Translations under genes and position numbers: made by a program | Source: Candidatus Nomurabacteria bacterium | Lineage (GTDB): Bacteria; Patescibacteriota; Minisyncoccia; Phycocordibacterales; UBA1006 | NCBI GenBank assembly: GCA_943357975.1 | Contig: CALRGS010000013.1 | Coordinates: forward strand, 1 to 11,270 | DNA: 11,270 nucleotides | Direction: 5' to 3' | Notes under the pieces: generated by a model | Told to the model about the DNA's origin: nothing | Seen by the model: only the letters and a program-made list of their open reading frames with translations | Database searches by the model: none | Shown: one piece after another, positions 5,727 through 11,268 of the stretch | Layout: every line of letters begins with the position of its first letter | Position numbering within the stretch: the first letter of the stretch is position 1

Positions 5727-5755
5727 ATACTAGCATAATGGGGTTTAAAAGTCAA
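5727..5755 (-). promoter_or_regulatory. Promoter of the cold-shock gene
   Basis: On the minus strand TTGACT (5755-5750) and TAGTAT (5732-5727) are 17 bp apart. The start would be near 5720, giving a leader of about 72 nt before the csp ATG. Confidence 0.65.
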
Positions 5756-5772
5756 GGAGTTAGAGAGATTCC

Positions 5773-5800
5773 TTGACAAGTTCTTAAAATAAAGTATCTT
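5773..5800 (+). promoter_or_regulatory. Promoter of the orphan gene at 5839
   Basis: A perfect TTGACA (5773-5778) and TATCTT (5795-5800) are separated by 16 bp. The start would be near 5807, leaving a leader of about 32 nt with no clear Shine-Dalgarno. It is divergent from the csp promoter, whose -35 lies 17 bp upstream. Confidence 0.6.
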
Positions 5801-5838
5801 CGTACTCAAGAGGTCACCAAAACTCTCCACAATAGCAT

Positions 5839-6480
5839 ATGGCAACGAATAGATTTTTTGCTCCAGAACTTGGACCAACAGATTGTAGTATTAATGATCT
5901 AACAATCACAAGCATGACAGGGTTCCTTGATAAGAAGAATACCATTCAGCTTGTGGAGTCAAAAACCTTTAAGGGCTACCAAGTAAGACTTAAAAAGCTT
6001 GGAGAGGTTAGTGACTATCTTACCTTCCCCGGTCTGGTGTGTGCAGTTCGTGTTGAGTCTGGGATAGAGAACGACCTTAGTTTCAGGACCTATGGATTCA
6101 ATGAGCTAGGCGTTGCTCTTTCTATAGGAACACCTGAATACATGGCAAAAGAAGGCATTGTTCTTCTAGCAACATCATTAACTTATCCGGAACAGTTTAA
6201 AGCTCGTGACTATCATCCAGATTCACCAGATGATAGTGATAATGATTTCTATTATCCTGAAGTATCGTTGGCGCTGGAACTTTTTGCACGCAACGCAAAA
6301 GGTACCACTAGAGGGTGTGTAAGGTGGGTACGTTTTCCTAGCTGTTATTTTCCTAAGGATGCATACATTCCCTACAAGGAGCGATTGAGATTTGATGGAA
6401 CATGGGATGAGTGTATGAGTCATTACACAGCAACAGTAAAGAAGATGATGAGGCTGGGTAAAAAGGAACTTAAGAAATAG
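5839..6480 (+). CDS. Orphan protein of 213 residues, function unknown
   Basis: I do not recognise this protein. The frame is well supported: it has its own promoter, a start 32 nt downstream and a terminator 14 nt after the stop. The product appears cytosolic, without signal peptide or membrane segment. The first two thirds look beta-rich (for example YQVRLKKLGEVSDYLTFPGLVCAVRVES). An acidic loop at about 128-135 is rich in Asp and Ser, and a CVRWVRFPSCYFP stretch at about 158-170 carries two cysteines close to aromatic residues. The C-terminus is basic (KKMMRLGKKELKK). No catalytic motif stands out. It sits between csp and the convergent tmRNA gene. Lineage-restricted genes of this size are common in candidate-phylum genomes. 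Confidence 0.75.
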   Translation: MATNRFFAPELGPTDCSINDLTITSMTGFLDKKNTIQLVESKTFKGYQVRLKKLGEVSDYLTFPGLVCAVRVESGIENDLSFRTYGFNELGVALSIGTPEYMAKEGIVLLATSLTYPEQFKARDYHPDSPDDSDNDFYYPEVSLALELFARNAKGTTRGCVRWVRFPSCYFPKDAYIPYKERLRFDGTWDECMSHYTATVKKMMRLGKKELKK

Positions 6481-6494
6481 TTTCTACCTAAACG

Positions 6495-6527
6495 AAAACC
6501 GCAGCATGGCACCCTGCGGTTTTTTTA
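6495..6527. terminator. Bidirectional terminator between the orphan gene and tmRNA
   Basis: AAAACCGCAG (6495-6504) pairs perfectly with CTGCGGTTTT (6514-6523). T residues continue on the plus strand, and on the minus strand the arm ends in TTTTCGTTT. It can therefore serve both the orphan gene and the convergent tmRNA. Confidence 0.85.
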
Positions 6528-6540
6528 TTTCATAATTTTG

Positions 6541-6942
6541 TGGAAGTGGGCGGAATTGAACCGCCGTCCAAGATGAGTCAACAAGGAAGTCTTCATACAT
6601 AGATTATTTTTGCTCTGCCTTGCTAGGCAGGGTTTTAAGTGTGAACATTCTTAAATAAACAAACACATGTTCACGACCGAGTCGTTTGATTTGGAATTAC
6701 GCGTTGACGTGCGGAATGCCTATCTTGATAATATGACACAATTTTTTCCTCACAAGATTTGGAAAAGTTGTGTGCCTAAGCATTAAAGGTTAGGCAAATG
6801 CGAATCCTCGTACCGCGAAGGCATAAGGAGAAGCAGTGTTAGTTGAGTTAGCACTTCAGCTTTAGAAAAAGTTTTACGAGATTTTTCAGAACTCGGTATG
6901 CATCGCTTATTGGGAATTCACCTGTCGAAGCCTGTCACTCCC
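6541..6942 (-). ncRNA. ssrA: Transfer-messenger RNA (tmRNA), one-piece
   Basis: tmRNA rescues stalled ribosomes together with SmpB and adds a degradation tag. The 402-nt gene has a tRNA-like part in which 5' GGGAGTG (6942-6936) pairs with 3' CACTTCC through seven pairs including one G-U. The 5' end continues as ACAGGCTTCGACAGG and the T arm near the 3' end is GGCGG-TTCAATT-CCGCC. The discriminator base is A, followed in the DNA by CAA, so the CCA end must be added after transcription. The tag frame most likely opens at GCT AAC and reads ANSTNTASPYAFAVRGFAFA, ending in TAA inside a TGCCTAA/TTAGGCA helix, as is usual for tmRNA. smpB lies just upstream on the same strand. No convincing separate promoter is visible; only TAATAT lies within ten bases of the 5' end, so co-transcription with smpB is possible. 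Confidence 0.95.
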
Positions 6943-6952
6943 ATATATTACA

Positions 6953-7086
6953 TCCTCACCCGGCCTGCTGCGCAGCCCACCCTCTCCACTAGCGTGGAGA
7001 GGGTTTCAGCTTACTTTACCTAGAGGTGTTCGAACCCTCTCCTCGCTAGAGGAGAGGGTGGACGCCGTCAGGCGGCCGGGTGAGGA
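6953..7086. repeat. Gene-less 134-bp inverted repeat of two-hairpin design
   Basis: The left arm (from 6953, TCCTCACCCGGCC) and the right arm (ending GGCCGGGTGAGGA at 7086) are imperfect reverse complements over about 53 bp each. Each arm holds a GC-rich mini-hairpin and then a CACCCTCTCC/GGAGAGGG hairpin. About 28 bp of unique sequence lie between the arms. No gene is inside. The right end touches the last base of the smpB stop codon and the left end is 10 bp from the 5' end of tmRNA, so the element fills practically the whole gap. Its design equals that of the repeats around the DUF559 gene, although the sequences differ. It has the form of a MITE. Confidence 0.75.
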
Positions 7087-7551
7087 CTATCTCTTCATCA
7101 ATCTACCAATTTCGCGTTTCGCATCACGATCCTTGATCGTATTACGCTTGTCGTGTTTTTGTTTCCCACGAGCAAGGGCGAATTGGAGCTTGAGGAAGCG
7201 ACCCTTACTGTATAACGATAAGGGTATTAACGTCAATCCAGCTTCGCTTTTTCGCTGAGCAAGTTCTCGGAGTTCTTTTTTAGAAACAAGGAGTTTTCGC
7301 TTGCGATAGGGATCATACGAAGGGGGAGTATTCTTTACTTGGTATGGTGGAATATACGCCTTGACCAAGTAGAGCTCGCCGCCTTCGTTAATGATAAATG
7401 CTTCACCGATTGATGCATGACCAAGGCGAAGTGATTTCACTTCATGCCCCAGCAACTGCAAACCCGCCTCGTAGGTCTCGAGGGTCTCATAATTAAATCC
7501 CGCTTTGGAATTGGTTATGTAGGTATTTGCAATGACTGGTTTCTTGGCCAT
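7087..7551 (-). CDS. smpB: SsrA-binding protein SmpB
   Basis: SmpB binds the tRNA-like part of tmRNA and brings it to the empty A site of stalled ribosomes. The 154-residue product has the usual length. It shows the GYNYE-like GFNYE, the GLQLLGHEVKSLRLGHASIGEAF signature, the YIPPYQ...YDPYRKRKLL segment, and the C-terminal tail ending in KRNTIKDRDAKREIGRLMKR, which enters the mRNA channel in the family. An in-frame ATG further upstream (7587) would add 12 residues, but it overlaps the -35 box of this gene's own promoter, so ATG 7551 (MAKKPVIAN) is chosen; it fits the family N-terminus. The promoter puts the transcript start at about 7552, so the mRNA is predicted leaderless. The stop codon directly abuts an inverted repeat, and tmRNA follows on the same strand. 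Confidence 0.96.
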   Translation of the reverse strand: MAKKPVIANTYITNSKAGFNYETLETYEAGLQLLGHEVKSLRLGHASIGEAFIINEGGELYLVKAYIPPYQVKNTPPSYDPYRKRKLLVSKKELRELAQRKSEAGLTLIPLSLYSKGRFLKLQFALARGKQKHDKRNTIKDRDAKREIGRLMKR

Positions 7552-7558
7552 GACTTCT

Positions 7559-7587
7559 ATAGTAGCATTTATTGGGTTACTTGACAA
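7559..7587 (-). promoter_or_regulatory. smpB promoter
   Basis: On the minus strand TTGTCA (7587-7582) and TACTAT (7564-7559) are 17 bp apart. Seven bases separate the -10 from ATG 7551. The -35 shares its bases with the divergent -35 TTGACA at 7581-7586. Confidence 0.65.
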
Positions 7588-7609
7588 TATAATATAACAA
7601 TGCTATTGT
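7581..7609 (+). promoter_or_regulatory. Promoter of the first array gene
   Basis: A perfect TTGACA (7581-7586) and TATTGT (7604-7609) are 17 bp apart. It is preceded by TGGGTTAC (7573-7580), the same lead found before the promoters at 8252 and 8901. The predicted start near 7616 excludes ATG 7600 as the start codon. Confidence 0.65.
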
Positions 7610-7647
7610 TTTATTGGAAATATTTCCCCTACAACAAAATACTCTGT

Positions 7648-8145
7648 ATGAAAAATCTCTTATTGGCTATGTTAGTACCCTTATTTACTATTTCTTTTTT
7701 TCAAGCCCACTCGCAGGATACGGACAAAGAAAAAAAGGATACTGTTTATTTGATTAAGCGCCCCATAGATGCAAATCCTTTGGAAAAAGTTGTTCCGGAA
7801 GAACGAATGAGAGGTGAGTTCGGGACCGCAGGAATTTCGATGACGAGCTCCACCGATACCAGCGCCTATATCCTTATTAGAAATAATGAAATTATAGAGA
7901 AAGGGCTCATGAGGTTTGGTGTAATACGAAAGAATGTTTCTTCAAACCATCCAGGTAGCATTAGTTCCTGGATGCTCAGGCAGAATTTTTTAGTAGCCTA
8001 TCCTCAACGTGTATTGAAAAAAGATTCTAATAAACACAAGAGCGCCATACCCGATGATGGCTACTATTTTATAAAAGAAAAGGGAAAACTCTTGCCGGTA
8101 GAAGACTGTTGGGTAATAAAAAAGATTTTAGAACCAGCTCAGTAG
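7648..8145 (+). CDS. Secreted protein of unknown function, array gene 1
   Basis: I do not recognise the family. The start at ATG 7648 is chosen because the predicted transcript begins near 7616 and because it yields a proper signal peptide: MKN, a hydrophobic core LLLAMLVPLFTISFF, then QAHSQD with a likely signal peptidase I cut after A-H-S. The precursor has 165 residues. The mature part is polar, with a basic and acidic N-terminal linker (DTDKEKKDTVYLIKR), a Ser/Thr-rich middle (GISMTSSTDTSAY) and a C-terminal GYYFIKEKGKLLPVEDCWVIKK that holds the only cysteine of the mature protein. The signal peptide ending in SQD is of a style frequent in Bacteroidota. It is the first of three unrelated genes separated by the same terminator-promoter repeat. 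Confidence 0.75.
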   Translation: MKNLLLAMLVPLFTISFFQAHSQDTDKEKKDTVYLIKRPIDANPLEKVVPEERMRGEFGTAGISMTSSTDTSAYILIRNNEIIEKGLMRFGVIRKNVSSNHPGSISSWMLRQNFLVAYPQRVLKKDSNKHKSAIPDDGYYFIKEKGKLLPVEDCWVIKKILEPAQ

Positions 8146-8173
8146 TTTTTAGAAAGCTAAATGACCTTATTGA

Positions 8174-8273
8174 TAAAAGCCCCGTGCAATTCGCGGGGCT
8201 TTTTTTTATTGCAATCAAGAGGTGCCAAGCTATGGGGGCTGTGTGGGTTACTTGACAATATATTAAATATGTG
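8174..8273 (+). repeat. Terminator-promoter module, copy A
   Basis: About 100 bp starting with the AAAAGCCCCG/CGGGGCTTTT terminator, followed by a linker (TTGCAATCAAG...GTGCCAAGCTA...GTGTGGGTTAC) and the TTGACA promoter. It matches copy B at 8821-8922 at roughly nine in ten positions, including the linker, which has no obvious function that would keep it constant. Confidence 0.85.
8175..8207 (+). terminator. Terminator of array gene 1
   Basis: AAAAGCCCCG (8175-8184) pairs with CGGGGCTTTT (8194-8203) around a 9-nt loop, followed by more T residues. Confidence 0.9.
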
Positions 8274-8279
8274 TACAAT
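8252..8279 (+). promoter_or_regulatory. Promoter of array gene 2
   Basis: TTGACA (8252-8257) and TACAAT (8274-8279) are 16 bp apart, with a TG just before the -10. The start would be near 8286 and the leader about 25 nt. Confidence 0.7.
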
Positions 8280-8310
8280 GTGCATATATTGTTCATCAAA
8301 AAATAATCCC

Positions 8311-8808
8311 ATGAAAAAATTCATACTGAGTTTACTTATTATTTTCATCGCAGATCAGTGCAGCGCTCAATACCTAGAGGTTGTTAAATCACGAAGCGCT
8401 ACTAACATGAGCACTGATTATTTACATCAAATTGCAAATGATTTTTCTATAGAAGTTGGCAATAAACTCAAGCAGGAATATCCTGCAAGAATAGAATGGG
8501 TCTATGTTTATTTAATTTGCAAGAAGGGGGTGCTGACATTAACCTATAAAGCGTCTCTAGAAAAATGTGATAGCGTAGATGCTGACTGGATATTTGATCA
8601 CCGTGGAGCATTACGAATTGCATCAACAGAAAAGATTGCTTGTAATGATGCTGAGAAATCTCGAACATCGCAAATGCGCGAAGGTAAGGGGAAATTTAAA
8701 ATCTACGGGAAGCAAGAGAATACTTTTTGGGCAACATCAGAAGCCGTGAGGTACAATGATGGGTTTGCTGTCGTGTATGAAGCGTTTATTGTAAAGCCTA
8801 AAATGTAA
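8311..8808 (+). CDS. Secreted protein of unknown function, array gene 2
   Basis: The start at ATG 8311 follows from the promoter at 8252-8279 and from the signal peptide it gives: MKK, a hydrophobic core FILSLLIIFIA, then DQCSAQ with a likely cut after C-S-A. An earlier in-frame ATG at 8161 lies upstream of both the terminator and the promoter and is rejected. The precursor has 165 residues, the same as array gene 1, but I see no real similarity between the mature parts. The mature protein has an alternation of charged and aromatic residues (RIEWVYVYLICKKGVLTLTYKASL) that suggests a beta-sheet, and three cysteines (in LICKKG, EKCDSVDADW and KIACND). The C-terminal YNDGFAVVYEAFIVKPKM looks like a final strand. 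Function is unknown; export through SecA is implied. Confidence 0.75.
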   Translation: MKKFILSLLIIFIADQCSAQYLEVVKSRSATNMSTDYLHQIANDFSIEVGNKLKQEYPARIEWVYVYLICKKGVLTLTYKASLEKCDSVDADWIFDHRGALRIASTEKIACNDAEKSRTSQMREGKGKFKIYGKQENTFWATSEAVRYNDGFAVVYEAFIVKPKM

Positions 8809-8820
8809 TTGATTTTTTCT

Positions 8821-8922
8821 TAAAAGCCCCGTGCAATTCGCGGGGCTTTTTTTATTGCAATCAAGGAGTGCCAAGCTAGGGGGGGGTCTGTGTGGGTTAC
8901 TTGACAATATATTTAACATGTG
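8821..8922 (+). repeat. Terminator-promoter module, copy B
   Basis: This second copy of the module at 8174-8273 differs by one T in the tract after the stem, a few substitutions, and a longer G-run (eight G after GCTA, where copy A has T and five G). It lies between array genes 2 and 3. Confidence 0.85.
8822..8853 (+). terminator. Terminator of array gene 2
   Basis: AAAAGCCCCG (8822-8831) pairs with CGGGGCTTTT (8841-8850), followed by T residues; identical stem and loop to the terminator at 8175. Confidence 0.9.
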
Positions 8923-8929
8923 ATAATCT
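8901..8929 (+). promoter_or_regulatory. Promoter of array gene 3
   Basis: TTGACA (8901-8906) is followed 17 bp later by TAATCT (8924-8929), or 15 bp later by GATAAT (8922-8927). The start would be near 8935 and the leader about 33 nt. Confidence 0.6.
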
Positions 8930-8968
8930 CTGATCAGAACTATTCACTAACCCTAAACTCGAATTGGT

Positions 8969-9205
8969 ATGTCAAAATCAAAATTAAATAGAATCTTGGA
9001 CGAGATTAGTAATGACCCAGAATTGCTTGCGCTGTATGAAACAGGGTTCATAGGTCTTGATCAGGATGGTGAAATACCTCCAGACTCAAAACCGTTCATT
9101 CCTTGTTACGGCACCCAATCATTTCAACAAGCTGGGCATACTTATCAATTTGAAATAGTATCTATTCCCGATGGTAGTGCGCGACATACAGGAAGAGTTT
9201 TCTGA
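8969..9205 (+). CDS. Small cytosolic protein of unknown function, array gene 3
   Basis: The 78-residue product has no signal peptide and no family I recognise. The first 27 residues (MSKSKLNRILDEISNDPELLALYETGF) should be helical and the rest rich in turns and strands, with PPDSKPFIPCYGTQSF around a single cysteine and a closing HTYQFEIVSIPDG segment. The frame is supported by its own promoter and by a terminator six bases after the TGA stop, of the same type as those after genes 1 and 2. The DNA just upstream of ATG 8969 shows no Shine-Dalgarno. Nothing in its neighbours suggests a joint function with the two secreted proteins; the shared module suggests common origin or common control instead. 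Confidence 0.65.
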   Translation: MSKSKLNRILDEISNDPELLALYETGFIGLDQDGEIPPDSKPFIPCYGTQSFQQAGHTYQFEIVSIPDGSARHTGRVF

Positions 9206-9211
9206 AGTTAT

Positions 9212-9244
9212 AAAAGCCCCGTGCGACTCGCGGGGCTTTTTTTA
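9212..9244 (+). terminator. Terminator of array gene 3
   Basis: AAAAGCCCCG (9212-9221) pairs with CGGGGCTTTT (9231-9240). The stem is identical to the two earlier terminators, with two changes in the loop. The match to the module stops after TTTATTGC, where the promoter half is missing and the ftsH promoter begins. Confidence 0.9.
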
Positions 9245-9258
9245 TTGCCCAAAATAGG

Positions 9259-9264
9259 TATAAT
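9259..9264 (+). promoter_or_regulatory. -10 element of ftsH
   Basis: A perfect TATAAT lies nine bases before ATG 9274, preceded by AGG. No good -35 is present at the right distance because the terminator T-run occupies that place. The transcript would start at about 9271, nearly at the ATG. GAGG at 9265-9268 could act as a Shine-Dalgarno only if transcription starts further upstream. Confidence 0.45.
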
Positions 9265-9273
9265 GAGGCAACT

Positions 9274-11142
9274 ATGCCAAACATGAAACAAGAGAAGGGA
9301 AAGGGGCCAAAAATTGGGTTTTTTACCCAGATTATCATTGCAATCGTCATATTTGCAGCACTTTCTGGTGCGTATTCGCTCATTGCAAAGCTTACCAGTA
9401 AGACTACAGAGGTTACTATTTCCCAAGTGGTTCAGATGGTAAACGCTGGTGAGGTCAAAACAATTATCGTTTCCGGGAACACTTTGGACATTGTTGCAAC
9501 CGATGGGACAGAAAAAGTTTCTAAAAAGGAAACAGAGGCTGGAATTACTGAGACTTTGAAAAACTACGGAGTGACTCCTGAGGCGCTTGCAAAAACTTCG
9601 ATTGATATCAAAAGTGAATCAGGGATTGGTTATTGGCTATTGAACATTTTACCTATCGCACTCCCAATGCTGTTCATGTTATTTTTCGTATGGTTTCTAT
9701 TTTCACAATCACGAGGTGGTGGTATGGGTGGCAAAAGTCCATTTTCATTTGGACAATCGAAGGCTCGCGTAACAAATCCTGAGGATGAAGGAAAAAAAGT
9801 AACCTTCGCAAGTGTTGCAGGAAATGAAGAGGCAAAACAGGAATTAATCGAAGTGGTTGATTTCTTGAAAAATCCTCAGAAATATTTAGATATTGGTGCA
9901 AAAATTCCAAAAGGAGTTTTGCTTACAGGAAATCCAGGAACAGGGAAGACGTTGCTCGCACGAGCCGTTGCTGGTGAAGCAGGAGTTCCATTCTTCCACT
10001 TATCTGGTTCTGAGTTCGTAGAAATGTTTGTAGGAGTCGGAGCTTCACGAGTGCGTGATCTGTTTGAGCAGGCTAAGGCTGCGTCGCCATCAATTATTTT
10101 CATCGATGAGATTGATGCCGTGGGGCGATCACGAGGAGTTGGGACAGGAGGAGGAAATGATGAACGTGAGCAAACATTGAACCAGATCCTTGTAGAAATG
10201 GATGGGTTTGAGCCTACAGAAAAAGTTGTCGTAATGGCAGCAACGAACCGTGCTGACGTATTAGATGTCGCACTCCTTCGACCTGGGCGTTTCGATCGAC
10301 GAGTATTTCTCAGCCTTCCTGATCGTAAAGACCGTGAGCTTATTTTGAAAATTCATGCAAACGAAAAACCCCTTGAGGCAGATGTAGATCTCTTGGTAAT
10401 TGCAGAGCGAACACCTGGGTTTTCTGGAGCGGACCTTGAGTCATTAATGAACGAAGCTGCAATCCTTGCGGCGCGCCAAGATCGCAAAACAGTTGCGCAA
10501 TCAGATGTCCTGGCTTCGATTGAAAAAGTTATGATGGGGCCTGAACGTAAATCGCATTTGCATACCAAGAAAGATCGTGAGATTGTTGCCTATCACGAAG
10601 CAGGTCATGCGATCCTATCATCCGCATTGGAACATGCTGATCCGGTTCACAAAATTACTATTATTCCACGAGGTGATGCGGGTGGATACACGATGAGTCT
10701 CCCTCTCGAAGAAAGTAAACTTATCAGCAAGAAAGAGTACCTCGACGACCTCGCTATGATGCTCGGAGGTCGCGCTGCAGAGAAATTAATATTTGGTGAT
10801 ATTACAGGAGGAGCTTCAGGTGACATCCAAAGCGCAACGAAAACAGTACGGAGTATGGTTGCGCAATGGGGGATGTCAGAGTCTCTTGGTCCAGTTGCTT
10901 ACAATGATAAAGATCATTCGATGGTGAAAGAATATTCAGACGAGACGGCGAAGAAGATTGATGATGAGGTTGCAAGTATTATCAAAGAAGCTTTGAATCG
11001 AGCAGAAGAAACCTTGGCCAAGTACAAGGATGCCTTGGAAGCAGTTGCTAAGAAATTGCTTGAGGTAGAAACTCTTGAACAAGCGGAATATAATGCACTC
11101 ATCAAGCCGTTTGGTTTGATTGGGAAGGTAAAAGAGGTTTAG
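9274..11142 (+). CDS. ftsH: ATP-dependent zinc metalloprotease FtsH
   Basis: FtsH is the membrane-anchored AAA+ protease that removes damaged membrane proteins and short-lived regulators, and degrades some tagged proteins. The 622-residue product has the full layout: a first membrane segment at about 14-36, a small extracytoplasmic domain, and a second membrane segment at about 119-144 followed by a Gly-rich linker. The AAA domain carries Walker A GNPGTGKT (219-226), the pore motif EMFVGVGASRVRDLF, Walker B IIFIDEID with D278 and E279, and RPGRFDRRV. The zinc protease domain carries HEAGH at 441-445 and a third ligand D517 in GGASGDIQSAT. All catalytic residues are present. Asn replaces the common Pro in the Walker A GPPGTGKT. 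The C-terminus is short and ends in a helical, charged segment. ATG 9274 is preferred; a second ATG four codons later is possible. Confidence 0.97.
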   Translation: MPNMKQEKGKGPKIGFFTQIIIAIVIFAALSGAYSLIAKLTSKTTEVTISQVVQMVNAGEVKTIIVSGNTLDIVATDGTEKVSKKETEAGITETLKNYGVTPEALAKTSIDIKSESGIGYWLLNILPIALPMLFMLFFVWFLFSQSRGGGMGGKSPFSFGQSKARVTNPEDEGKKVTFASVAGNEEAKQELIEVVDFLKNPQKYLDIGAKIPKGVLLTGNPGTGKTLLARAVAGEAGVPFFHLSGSEFVEMFVGVGASRVRDLFEQAKAASPSIIFIDEIDAVGRSRGVGTGGGNDEREQTLNQILVEMDGFEPTEKVVVMAATNRADVLDVALLRPGRFDRRVFLSLPDRKDRELILKIHANEKPLEADVDLLVIAERTPGFSGADLESLMNEAAILAARQDRKTVAQSDVLASIEKVMMGPERKSHLHTKKDREIVAYHEAGHAILSSALEHADPVHKITIIPRGDAGGYTMSLPLEESKLISKKEYLDDLAMMLGGRAAEKLIFGDITGGASGDIQSATKTVRSMVAQWGMSESLGPVAYNDKDHSMVKEYSDETAKKIDDEVASIIKEALNRAEETLAKYKDALEAVAKKLLEVETLEQAEYNALIKPFGLIGKVKEV

Positions 11143-11143
11143 T

Positions 11144-11192
11144 ACTCCCACGCCCAGCTTCGCTGAGGCACTCCCTCTAAAAGAGGGAGACA
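11144..11192 (+). repeat. Solo two-hairpin repeat between ftsH and tRNA
   Basis: A TACTCCCACGCC-like lead is followed by a mini-hairpin CAGC-TTC-GCTG (11155-11165) and a second hairpin CTCCCTCT/AGAGGGAG (11171-11189), then ACA. The order, spacing and final ACA match the repeat at 2265-2318, but the stem sequences differ. It may also act as the ftsH transcription end, although no T-run follows. Confidence 0.65.
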
Positions 11193-11194
11193 AT

Positions 11195-11268
11195 GCATCT
11201 GTAGCTCAGTTGGTTAGAGCTCCGAGCTTATACCTCGGTGGTCCCTGGTTCGAATCCAGGCAGATGCA
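11195..11268 (+). tRNA. tRNA-Ile with anticodon UAU
   Basis: A full cloverleaf is present. The acceptor GCATCTG pairs with CAGATGC; the D arm is GCTC/GAGC with an AGTTGGTTA loop. The anticodon arm is CCGAG-CTTATAC-CTCGG, with T33 followed by TAT at 11229-11231. The variable loop is TGGTC, the T arm is CCTGG-TTCGAAT-CCAGG, and the discriminator is A. The anticodon UAU reads the isoleucine codon AUA. The DNA after the discriminator is CA, so CCA does not seem to be encoded, although the window ends here. Confidence 0.95.

Noticed and set aside
7552..7587. Upstream ATG that would add 12 residues to SmpB
   Set aside because: It overlaps the predicted smpB -35 box, and the family N-terminus fits MAKKPVIAN at 7551.
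7600..7647. Upstream ATG that would lengthen array gene 1 by 16 residues
   Set aside because: It lies between the -35 and -10 boxes of the gene's own promoter, upstream of the expected transcript start, and it would spoil a clear signal peptide.
8161..8310. Upstream ATG that would lengthen array gene 2 by 50 residues
   Set aside because: The extension runs through a strong terminator and the gene's promoter; the signal peptide begins at 8311.
8174..8922. CRISPR or integron attC interpretation of the repeated spacers
   Set aside because: There are only two long copies with gene-sized, unequal intervals, and the linker has no paired R/L core sites of attC type; it contains a terminator and a promoter instead.
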